Positions 12,801 to 19,460 of a stretch of DNA of 64,000 nt are shown piece after piece; within the stretch, counting starts at the first letter, position 1; every line of letters begins with the position of its first letter. The translations under genes were made by a program, and so were the position numbers. The notes under the pieces are model-generated. The model did not search any database. It was not told where the DNA came from and saw nothing but the letters and a program-made list of their open reading frames with translations. Origin of the DNA: a virus; IMG/VR virus record IMGVR_UViG_3300024495_000023, positions 1 through 64,000 of that record. One strand, written 5' to 3'.

Positions 12801-12957
12801 CTAAATCGGTATAAAAATTGGCAGCAGCGGTATGTCCTACCAAACAGACAAACGTTTTAGCTCCGTAGGTAACTATGTCATCTTTGACGTAAGCAGTACC
12901 CGTAGACCATTCCCCTCTCCAGGTAAATCGCATTTTGTAAAATCTAAAATCTGCCAT
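6889..12957 (-). CDS. Giant tail fibre/adhesin B with two seven-bladed propellers
   Basis: This complete 2022-residue protein is a paralogue of adhesin A. Residues 1 to ~455 hold eight CBM5/12-like modules (W...T.Y..GD.VKY...Y.C...HTS). Residues ~500-750 form a pectin-lyase-like beta-helix (YYVAPEGID, NPWRTIRYAC, GYLAENGGKIRATNG). Two separate blocks, at ~1100-1376 and ~1490-1773, each contain seven blades of ~40 residues. Each blade pairs a G.GRF.AVA strand with an Asp-box-like YSTDG..W turn; SVDNGTTW matches S.D.G..W exactly. The C-terminal ~240 residues include DGNFRVGQLFAVQQATG, a motif also found in the neighbouring fibres, and could be the virion anchor or trimerisation end. The gene follows its own late promoter. 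Its role as a host-binding adhesin is inferred from domain types; no sugar specificity can be read. Confidence 0.85.
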   Translation of the reverse strand: MADFRFYKMRFTWRGEWSTGTAYVKDDIVTYGAKTFVCLVGHTAAANFYTDLDFVDITQIPNVPAPKWALQVDGYTYKKEWVPNEFYNLGDIVKYNGMIYICVVHHTSNSIGLYHDYTKWIVYVKSDYWRNDWQTNTRYQIGDVVKYNGFLYRCNYSHQSADIITGLEIDSNFWDTVLAAEQWRQDWQTSTRYRENDVVKYGGIVYRCKQGHTSASTIAAGLEQDLDLQDSTLTKWEVVHSNIEYKTDWTASTRYKLNDVVKYGGSLWICTVYHTSTTSFQDTKWTLYVPGFQFENGWDGTVVYQKGDVVRYGGYFYTALVNNVGVTPTTAVGDSTIDVWQLLTKNYQVTGDWSNIFNYRIGSVTRREGQVYLAKQDNVGKDPNSNSTEWELLIPGEKFQNFWNTTTTYEIGDIVTYKQNTYVCILQHTPVLANRPDTDTTDGTVVGTYWKLYIKGEPTNSLITQGDLKTYSTTQDRIALGTEGQALRVVTGTASWYSFNSAAAVYYVAPEGIDQPNNGTTLQNPWRTIRYACGRVSGPATIFVKTGSYSEILPISIPADVAVVGEELRSTLIQPAAGYETSNMFYMRNGSGLRNCTLSGLTGTLGPFDTYITRRPTAGAYVSLDPGYGPADTSTWITTRSPYVQNVTTFGTGCTGCKIDGSLHNGGNRSIVSNDFTQVLSDGIGVWCTNLGLTELVSVFSYYGHIGYLAENGGKIRATNGNSSYGAYGTVALGFDQTETPITGIVDNRTKQAQIRSAFSGEANDFVLRYEYSNAGQNYTTVNYTVVGSGVNISTVNDEFRDSAVFEAQLIDNTGTTGSFGGNGYYNIGNNAQAGDLTTVTLATGDQNTFNTYRGMRAIIQSGTGTGQYGYVVGFNTSSKVLSVAKESFQPVIAASSSSSTNLFTTDGATYPYKLYVNQPVYFDFEPIAVTATGINVSNGIILSSVTGLSVGMTITFTSATVYGGIQQNFTYYIKTINGNIITISQNFNGATFTVTAFANITMTGTANSNIGGVSLGTLYYIKTVPSATTFSISSLPGGATINLTDGAGAMRTNAAGWDHVNLGFPAVALLDTTSVYRIEPRPSWSRPPFSITTGTVSSSGTWIAEGSGCFGNGRYLAITTSGSVVYSTDGTTWTNATMPSSGGGSWAFVTFGNGRFVAVAAPSSTAAYSTDGINWSTSVLPTNTSWSSAAYCNFNNRWVAVSGSSGTIAAYSTDNGASWLSSTLPTTGNWASVACGSGITVAIASGSTAAAYSTNGGQTWTAATLPTSATWSAVNYGDGRFLAVAQANTIVAQTYNGSTWTQNPPLPFSANWVDISYGQGSWLAVCSDVTANFATSDNGIYWTQRTSSQSQGRSSATFGSISGVGRWIVFPASGNAIDIVSSGSTTRGRIELSGSTLSLIKLWEPGSSYTSATCTITDPSAITAAVVNNRIANGVLANPSFVNRGIGYKTSTTVVTATGDGFADIYPFGNTMYLKNLTRLPKPGANLIFDQIIWSSYGLPSSGTWSDAVYGTKFVAVRSGSNAGAYSTDGSSWSASILPASVNWSSVVFGNGIYMAVANGSATAAISSDGITWTSITLPGALAWTSVAYGSGKFVVVASGSNTVIWSVDNGTTWTSTTLPSSGAWIKVVSGANDFFALRSGSNQAAYSSDGTVWAVRNLPITAAWTSATYASGISTYVFAATGNSLIYTVDSGANFTTVTLPVSANWSKILFGYQKFVLVAADSANLLTSKDGITWTARSYTQTTNTALANGNGYFTVLGTNTAARGSDGSTDIQYKVLTITETSGSANNYRATFTVSPTLNKTTSPVNGVAIEVREKYSQVRLTGHDMLAIGTGNKTETNYPYVDVNDYLPGNETYFRGGGRVFYTTTDQDGNFRVGQLFAVQQATGIITISADYFNLNGLSSLTLGGIAVGGNATIINEFSTDATFTADSNSIIPTQKAIKQYIARRISGGGSNAATGTLVAGTVSIGPTSIGSTTNTVVRIPVKMRFIKGLGGSITAMTFFTETFDSRLDFVDPVRQF

Positions 12958-12983
12958 TTTTCATCCTAATTTTGCGTTGAAAA

Positions 12984-12991
12984 TATTTATA
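12984..12991 (-). promoter_or_regulatory. T4-type late promoter of adhesin B
   Basis: The minus strand carries a perfect TATAAATA, 27 bases before the ATG at 12957. It overlaps the end of the upstream 121-codon gene. The late sigma factor that would read it, gp55, is encoded at 47037-47900. Confidence 0.75.
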
Positions 12992-13352
12992 TACCACTAG
13001 GATAGTTGTAATTTCCGTTTATCCTAACTACTAACTCACCATCATCATTGATGTAATACCAAAGTGATCGTCCATCCCATCGGTATTGTTCATAATTTAA
13101 ATTTTCATAGACTAGCTCGTGATTAACGTCTCTTCCTTCGAAGAAATCTACACCAGTTTCGAATTGGTCATAATTGCCGTCAGTGGTTCCGTTTTGATTT
13201 ATAGTGATAGAATCTGTGTTGCTCAACTGATCAAACCTATTCACGTATAATTCACCGTCATCTGTTCTTCTCATAGCATACAGATATCTAGGTACACCTA
13301 CACCTAACAATTCTTCTTGATTAATTTCACCTAAATTAAATGGTCCGGCCAT
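12987..13352 (-). CDS. Small virion-associated protein of unknown function, 121 aa
   Basis: The family is not recognised. The protein is acidic and rich in Asn, Asp and Tyr (GNYDQFETGVDFFEG, YRWDGRSLWYYINDDG). It has no signal peptide or membrane segment. It starts at an ATG 12 bases after the 109-codon gene stops and ends just before the adhesin B promoter, so it is probably co-transcribed with the fibre genes. A role as a fibre connector or baseplate-peripheral protein would fit the location but is only inference. Confidence 0.75.
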   Translation of the reverse strand: MAGPFNLGEINQEELLGVGVPRYLYAMRRTDDGELYVNRFDQLSNTDSITINQNGTTDGNYDQFETGVDFFEGRDVNHELVYENLNYEQYRWDGRSLWYYINDDGELVVRINGNYNYPSGI

Positions 13353-13363
13353 GATATTTTTCC

Positions 13364-13693
13364 TTATACGATTTCAACATAACTGATAATCACATCTACA
13401 GCAGCAGCTTGATCAGCAAATGCTGATAGTGAACTGTTTTCCGCCATGATCAGTTTTTCACCACCATTGACTATTCTTAAACTTTGATTAGGAGGTATCT
13501 GTACATCCTTGACATAATATCCTGTAGTAGAAGTCGAATCAGTTAGTGTTACACTTACTTTTACCAATTGAGGCAACAGATTACAAAGGCTCATACCAAT
13601 AACAGTGATCCTGCTAGCAGGCTGTGTGGCGATCAGTTGTGTAGGGCTAGTGCCTAATTGATTTTCTATTTTATTTTTAAATGCTGTTGCCAT
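13364..13693 (-). CDS. Small beta-rich structural protein, 109 aa
   Basis: No named family is recognised. After a short helix (FKNKIENQLG) the protein alternates beta-type stretches and has a motif IPPNQSLRIVNGGEKLIMAE. The same layout (IPAGETLFFDTERIVLAAGD) occurs in the 117-residue protein at 25620-25973, so the two look like distant paralogues. Both sit beside giant fibre genes, which suggests a small capping, collar or connector protein repeated at both ends of the fibre cluster. The gene lies 5 bases downstream of adhesin C. Confidence 0.75.
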   Translation of the reverse strand: MATAFKNKIENQLGTSPTQLIATQPASRITVIGMSLCNLLPQLVKVSVTLTDSTSTTGYYVKDVQIPPNQSLRIVNGGEKLIMAENSSLSAFADQAAAVDVIISYVEIV

Positions 13694-13698
13694 GTTTT

Positions 13699-16600
13699 TT
13701 ATCCAAAAATTAATGCGTTTACAATGGCTACATCAGTAGCTTCAGTAATAGTTATTCCTTGCCCAGTGCTGCCAGCTGCTGATCCCCACTGAGTACCATC
13801 GTAAATTTCCATTCTGTTGTCTGTGGTATTAAAACGAATCATACCAGTTTCAACTATACCACCGCGTTGTCCACTAGTTCCTGTAGGTATAACAAATCCG
13901 TTAGTACCTGAAATTTTAAAATATCCGTTACCTGTTTGATTAAAATAAGTGATACTGTCAGTCACAGTATTTGTGATCAAGTTATTCTTGAAGGCAAAAT
14001 TTCCAATAACAGTAGATCCAGAACCTGTAGGAGCGAATGTTATATTTGAATTGCCAGTAGAACTGATAGTATCTCCAGTGATATTGATATTGCTAATGTC
14101 CAAAGACGGTACTCGGAATCTGCTAGCATTTAGATCAGCTATAGCAGTTCCACCATTGACATAGAATCTTATAATATTATCATTGGCACCTGGTGTTAAT
14201 TCTCCAGTGATATAGGTAGTCTGTGCTACATCATAAACACCGTCTATCCTTCTCCAATAGGTACCATCATAACCTTCATAGCCATTTGTTTGGGTGTTAT
14301 AACGTATCATACCAGCTTGTCCGGCAGGCCTTTGGCTGTCATTGCCCGCAGGTAATTTCAATGCCTGTGTGGTGTTGATATTTACGATACCTGTGCCAGT
14401 CGGCTGTAATACTAGATCAGTATTAGAAGGTGTTGTTATAGTATTACCTCTAATTAATACCTGTTCTATTTCAATAAACCCGGTACCGTTGGCTGTCAAC
14501 TGTAAGTTAGTATTAGACGCATTAGTTGTGATACTGTTGCCGTTTATCTGTACATTACCTACAACAAAAGTAGGTGCTGTGATTCTGTCAGATGCTGTTA
14601 CAGAATTAGCAGAAATATTGCCTAGCACTGAAAGATTTTTAGACATAGATACATTGTTTGTTGGCATAGAAATTATGCCTGTACCTGTGGCTATCATCAC
14701 TAGGTCGTTATTACCTAAAGTGGTTGTTATAAAATTATCTTGTATTCTAACATCTTTAAACTGAGCAGTACCGTTGATATTAAACAGACCGTTAACTGTA
14801 TAGTTTCCAGTTTGATTGACTGTGCCTGTTTGTGTAACAGTACCGACTTGTGTTAATGTTCCTGTGATGTTTGTGGTAGCTAGATTAGTCGTGCCAGTAA
14901 CATAAAGAGATTGTCCTAGATTTAGAACATTGTTAGGTATCGACACAGATCCGGTGCCATTGGCTCTTAGTTCTAGATCACTGTTACTTAAAGTTGTTGT
15001 GATCAGATTACCTTGTATGTCTATATTGCCATTGCTGAGATTGTCAGTTACAAGATTTTGATTGATAGTTGCTGAGGTAGCAGTTATGTTTCCAGTGACT
15101 GTGAGATTTTTTTCTACAACAACATCATTATTAGGCACATAAATCTTGCCTGTGCCTGCTGCTATAAGATTTAAATCACTATTTCCTGTTCTGCTTGAAA
15201 TATTGTTAGTCTGTACGTTGACATTAGCAAAATTGCTAATACCATCTACAGTCAATGTACCTTGTAGTGTAAAATTGCCTACTTCTGTTAGGTTACCGGT
15301 TTGTATAGTATTGCCAGTATGATTAATAGTACCAGTAACATTTACTGAAGAAAGATAGCTAGTGCTGTTAACCGTTAATGTGTTTGCGATATCGACATTG
15401 TTATTTGGTACTACTACTTTGCCTGTACCGTTAGCAGCTAATTCAAGATCACTATTGCTTAATGTAGTAGTGATCAAATTACCTTCGATGCGTATATCAC
15501 CGTCTGTGAACACTGGTGATGTGATGGTGTTAGTCGCAGTGATATTCTGTGACTGTGTATTTCCTATAACTGTCAATCCGTTATTGATGATAACATTGTT
15601 GTTTGGTACTATTACCTTACCAGTACCGTTAGCGATTAGAGTTAAATCGCTATTAGCCAATGTGGTTGTTATAGAATTGTTGTTGATGCGCACATCAGCA
15701 AACTGCGCATAATCACCTATAGTGATAGATCCAGATATATTGGCTGTACCTGTTTGTATCAAGTTACCTGTGGCGTTGGTGTTGCCTGTATGGGTTACAG
15801 TACCTACTATATTTGTGTTCTTGAGATAGCTAGTTCCGTTGACTGTGAGATCCTGATCTAATCGTGTATTGTTATTAGGTATTAGTACACGACCAGTTCC
15901 GTTTGCTCTTAATTCTAAATCGCTGTTAGAAAGAGTAGTTGTAATAAAATTATCTTTTATATAAACATCGCTGGTCGCAAAAGAATCCGCAGTCAGTTTG
16001 TTGTTGACTGTAAAATTATTAACAGTAGCAGTGCCGTTTACTGTTAGATTATTATCTATCACGACATTGTTATTTGGCACATATATTTTACCAGTGCCTG
16101 CCGCAGAAAGAACTAGATTTTCATTACCTTGCGTTGAACGTAACTGATTGCCCTGTAGACTTAATCTATTCAAAAATAAATTATCAGCAGTTACCACACC
16201 ATTGACTGTGTAATTGCCGGTTTGTGTTATAGTACCGGTTAGTGTAGAATTTCCTACAAGTGTGAAACTGCCTGTGATATCGGTATTTGCTAGATAACTA
16301 GTACCTTGTACAGTTAAATTTTGTTGTGCTAATAGATCATTAGTAGGTATCGAAATCTTACCGGTACCATTAGCAGTTAATTCGAGATCGCTGTTGCTGG
16401 TAACAGTGGTAATCACATTGTCAAATATTCTTATATCGCCTGTATCTAATTCAGTAGAATAAAGATTATTCCATCGATAGCTGTTGGATCCGAGATTAAA
16501 TCTAGAATCGATAGTTGGTATGATGTCACTGGTTACTTTAGCGGTAATATTAACAGTGTCTGTGGTTTGATCACCGATGGTAATATTACCGCCTACGGTA

Positions 16601-19332
16601 ACATTGCCAGTGACATCTAGATTGCCAGATACTGTTACATTGCTTAAAAGATTGATCTGATTAGAAAATGCGTTAATGTTTACGTCGCCGGCAACACTGC
16701 TGATAGTATTTCCAGCGATTTCGATATTGCCCGTGTCTATTTTAGTAGGATCGATATAGGTAACATTACCTAGACCGTCATCTAATAATATGTTGCCTGT
16801 CACACTGACATTAGAATTACTAAAACTAACTTCACCAGTCTGCTGATTGATGTAGAAATAATCTCCTACTCTAAAATCTCCACGAGCATCAACAGAGTTA
16901 AAGAATATTTTTGCTCCGTTTAGTTTTACTACTTCGTTAGCCTGTATCACTGACAACGGATCGTTATCTGTACTCCTGCCTAAACCTATGTAAGCAAGAT
17001 TCTGACCGATCAGATATCCAATAACACCAACACCGTCACCGTAAATTCCATACTGTCCATAAACACAAGCAGAACCGATGCTACGAAGCTCAGCACCAAA
17101 GTCTGTATAATCTACATTATCTAATCTTGTAGAAACACCACCGCTAGATGATCTAATATCCTGGCCAGTGTAGCCGTCATCTGTTATGATAGTTGATGCG
17201 TTTGGTCCATTAAAATGTAATAGCAATACTGTTGAAAGATCTCCAACAAACGCATTAGTCGGTACTGAAAAATTTGATGTATATCTTCCGACGCCTTTTG
17301 AAATTCTTACATCATCTACATAACCTGTAAAAGCATATTGTCCAGCAGGATCTGCTCCGATACGAACTGCTCTCTGAGCATAGTTATTGCTATCTGTATA
17401 ATTTACACCGATCTGAGTTCCGTTGACGAACGCTCTAGTTACTCCAGACACTCTAGATAAAGCTATATGACTCCATTGATTCAATGGTACAGAACCAGCA
17501 GCACCTATTCTAAAACCAAAATTGTAATAAAAATACAATTGATCAAGGTTGTTTATACCTATAATGATCCCGCCACCATCGCCGGGTGTAGTAGTTCTTA
17601 GATCAAACAATGTTCTATAGGTGCCAGAAGCGGTAGGATAGAACCAACCTTCCATGGTAAAATCGCCTGTACCAAACGCAAAATCTGGTTGGCTAGCGAT
17701 GTTGATATAGTCTGTTGTTCCATCTAATGATAAACTGGCTGTGCCAAATTTTTTCAAAGATGTTGTTAACTTGGCATCGCCTGACACTACAACCTGTTTG
17801 CCGCCGCGGTCAGTAATAGTTTCCCAATTATTAGATTTTCCATCTATAGTATAAACATTACCTGATTTACTTTCTATCAATCCGCTGGCTAATACTGTGG
17901 TTCCGTCTGTATCATAGTATGTGACTGTATCACCGACATTAAATGTGCCAGATGTTGTGGAAAATTCTATCCTAGTCTTACCGTCATTGGCAAAACCTGT
18001 GCTGCCACTGTAAAGATTTATACCTTTAGAAGCAAAATATGTAAAACAATTGAGCCATTCTATCCTAACACCATTAGTACATTTTAATCCATCAGCACCA
18101 GGAGTTAAAAATGTTACAGAATGAAACAGCATACTAGCTTTTATACTAGTAGGATCTGCTAGACTACCATCTGCGAATGCTCCACGTCCTGCATCACCGG
18201 CTAGATATCCACGCGGATCATCTAGAGGATTAGTGCCTAATCTTACAGTACTACCAAATGTCAACACAGTGACATTTTTGATATATGGACTTCTAGTAGT
18301 GACTTTAAATCCCGGAGCGAATACAAATCCATGTCCGGTATTATTAACAGAATCGTATTCAAAATTGCCAACAGTGATGTCTTCTATGGTAGTTTCACCA
18401 TTTAATTGAAAAGCGTCTTTGTTTCTAGTACCGCTAGTAGGTTGGATGAATACAGATCTTAGTCCTATACCTTTTACGCTAACACCAACAGGCACAGTTA
18501 GAGGAAATATTTCTGTGTAAGTTCCTGGGTATATGTACACAGTATCTCCACTGACTGCCATAGTTAATGCTTTTTTCACTGTAGCATACGGATCGTTTTC
18601 GTGTGTACCTGAGTATGTGTCGTTGCCGTTGGTAGCTACATAATAAATCTTTCCCTGTCTTAGGGTAAGATTGATACCATTAACTACTAGGTTAGAAGTA
18701 AAAATTGCGTCTGCGTATAGATTTTTAGCCCAAACATCATTCCAACGATTGCCTCCAGCTCCTGGATCTGATCCAAGACTATAAGTTTCATTAAATTTAG
18801 GAATGATGTCGCTGACTATTTCAGCAGTGAATGACACAGTATCAGTAGTTTGATTACCGATCTGTATGTCGCCGTCTGCTGTGACATTACCGGTGACGTG
18901 TAGATCTCCATTAACTGTAGCATTGCTATAGATATCTACGCTACCAGTACCGTGTGGACGGAATTCTAGATTTGCGTTTGAAATGTTAGTAGAAATAGTA
19001 TTGTTAAAAATATCTATTTCGTCTGCTGTGATCTTGCCAGAAAATACGGTACCACCACCTGCGGGATTAAGCTGTATCTCGCCCTGTGTGCTACTGATAG
19101 TGTTATTACCAAACGTGAGATTGCCTACTGTTAGGCTGTTGGTTAATTCTAAGTTTGTGGTTCTTGTTGTGCCGTTGACTGTAAGATCGTGTGTGGGGTT
19201 GGCTGTCTTTATTCCGACGCGGAGATTTTTAACATCTAGATAGAGTAGGTCAGTCTCGAAAGCCAGATCAACTCCATTACGAAGTAGATTCGCCTTCAAG
19301 AGCGGCCCAGATATACGACCAAGCTGGCTCAT
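13699..19332 (-). CDS. Giant tail fibre C with beta-helix, LamG-like domain and superrepeats
   Basis: The protein has 1877 residues. Its N-terminus (MSQLGRISGPLLKANLLRNG) matches that of fibre D and is the likely attachment domain. A pectin-lyase-like beta-helix starts at ~228 (YYVATNGNDTYSGTHENDPY, SGDTVYIYPGTYTE). Residues ~518-692 form a LamG/concanavalin-like lectin domain (FGTASLSLDGTTDYI, GDFTMEGWFYP, GYVDDVRISKGVGRYT). Next comes a conserved block with RSIGSACVYGQYGIYGDG and RGDFRVGDYFYINQQTG. From ~880 to ~1630 the protein is repetitive (SNSDLELRANGTGKV.IPNNNV, NLTVNGTSYL). The C-terminus has two fibre-tip motifs (RPAGQAGMIRYNT and GMIRFNTTDNRMEIYDGTQW), typical of phage fibres. Start: ATG at 19332, behind GGAG. 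Host recognition is inferred. Confidence 0.87.
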   Translation of the reverse strand: MSQLGRISGPLLKANLLRNGVDLAFETDLLYLDVKNLRVGIKTANPTHDLTVNGTTRTTNLELTNSLTVGNLTFGNNTISSTQGEIQLNPAGGGTVFSGKITADEIDIFNNTISTNISNANLEFRPHGTGSVDIYSNATVNGDLHVTGNVTADGDIQIGNQTTDTVSFTAEIVSDIIPKFNETYSLGSDPGAGGNRWNDVWAKNLYADAIFTSNLVVNGINLTLRQGKIYYVATNGNDTYSGTHENDPYATVKKALTMAVSGDTVYIYPGTYTEIFPLTVPVGVSVKGIGLRSVFIQPTSGTRNKDAFQLNGETTIEDITVGNFEYDSVNNTGHGFVFAPGFKVTTRSPYIKNVTVLTFGSTVRLGTNPLDDPRGYLAGDAGRGAFADGSLADPTSIKASMLFHSVTFLTPGADGLKCTNGVRIEWLNCFTYFASKGINLYSGSTGFANDGKTRIEFSTTSGTFNVGDTVTYYDTDGTTVLASGLIESKSGNVYTIDGKSNNWETITDRGGKQVVVSGDAKLTTSLKKFGTASLSLDGTTDYINIASQPDFAFGTGDFTMEGWFYPTASGTYRTLFDLRTTTPGDGGGIIIGINNLDQLYFYYNFGFRIGAAGSVPLNQWSHIALSRVSGVTRAFVNGTQIGVNYTDSNNYAQRAVRIGADPAGQYAFTGYVDDVRISKGVGRYTSNFSVPTNAFVGDLSTVLLLHFNGPNASTIITDDGYTGQDIRSSSGGVSTRLDNVDYTDFGAELRSIGSACVYGQYGIYGDGVGVIGYLIGQNLAYIGLGRSTDNDPLSVIQANEVVKLNGAKIFFNSVDARGDFRVGDYFYINQQTGEVSFSNSNVSVTGNILLDDGLGNVTYIDPTKIDTGNIEIAGNTISSVAGDVNINAFSNQINLLSNVTVSGNLDVTGNVTVGGNITIGDQTTDTVNITAKVTSDIIPTIDSRFNLGSNSYRWNNLYSTELDTGDIRIFDNVITTVTSNSDLELTANGTGKISIPTNDLLAQQNLTVQGTSYLANTDITGSFTLVGNSTLTGTITQTGNYTVNGVVTADNLFLNRLSLQGNQLRSTQGNENLVLSAAGTGKIYVPNNNVVIDNNLTVNGTATVNNFTVNNKLTADSFATSDVYIKDNFITTTLSNSDLELRANGTGRVLIPNNNTRLDQDLTVNGTSYLKNTNIVGTVTHTGNTNATGNLIQTGTANISGSITIGDYAQFADVRINNNSITTTLANSDLTLIANGTGKVIVPNNNVIINNGLTVIGNTQSQNITATNTITSPVFTDGDIRIEGNLITTTLSNSDLELAANGTGKVVVPNNNVDIANTLTVNSTSYLSSVNVTGTINHTGNTIQTGNLTEVGNFTLQGTLTVDGISNFANVNVQTNNISSRTGNSDLNLIAAGTGKIYVPNNDVVVEKNLTVTGNITATSATINQNLVTDNLSNGNIDIQGNLITTTLSNSDLELRANGTGSVSIPNNVLNLGQSLYVTGTTNLATTNITGTLTQVGTVTQTGTVNQTGNYTVNGLFNINGTAQFKDVRIQDNFITTTLGNNDLVMIATGTGIISMPTNNVSMSKNLSVLGNISANSVTASDRITAPTFVVGNVQINGNSITTNASNTNLQLTANGTGFIEIEQVLIRGNTITTPSNTDLVLQPTGTGIVNINTTQALKLPAGNDSQRPAGQAGMIRYNTQTNGYEGYDGTYWRRIDGVYDVAQTTYITGELTPGANDNIIRFYVNGGTAIADLNASRFRVPSLDISNINITGDTISSTGNSNITFAPTGSGSTVIGNFAFKNNLITNTVTDSITYFNQTGNGYFKISGTNGFVIPTGTSGQRGGIVETGMIRFNTTDNRMEIYDGTQWGSAAGSTGQGITITEATDVAIVNALIFG
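14411..16420 (-). repeat. Two-part superrepeat in fibre C
   Basis: The motif encoding SNSDLELxANGTGxV recurs with alternating spacing. Its positions are near 14500, 14703, 14973, 15173, 15449, 15648, 15918, 16110 and 16386, giving steps of about 200 and 273 bases in turn. The true unit is therefore a ~473-base dyad (about 157 residues), present four times. Long members carry a THTGN..TQTG linker; short members carry a TxxxVTxxxI linker. A further truncated copy lies near 14411. Confidence 0.75.
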
Positions 19333-19400
19333 TCGCTCTCCTTAACCCCGTGTTTCACGGTTAACCACCTTACATTGCGGGTTTACCACAGTTTAGCCAT

Positions 19401-19423
19401 ACAAGAGACTGGTCCTCTCTTGT
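19401..19423 (-). other. Leader hairpin of fibre C mRNA
   Basis: ACAAGAGA and TCTCTTGT form an 8-bp stem with a 7-base loop. It lies in the untranslated leader between the late promoter at 19433-19440 and the fibre C start. A second hairpin, CCGTG-TTT-CACGG at 19348-19360, sits just upstream of the GGAG ribosome-binding site. Confidence 0.55.
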
Positions 19424-19432
19424 AATCACAAG

Positions 19433-19440
19433 TATTTATT
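19433..19440 (-). promoter_or_regulatory. T4-type late promoter of fibre C
   Basis: The minus strand reads AATAAATA followed by C, matching 7 of 8 consensus positions. It lies about 100 bases before the fibre C start, leaving an unusually long, structured leader. Confidence 0.6.
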
Positions 19441-19460
19441 CGTTTAAACAAAATGCGTGA

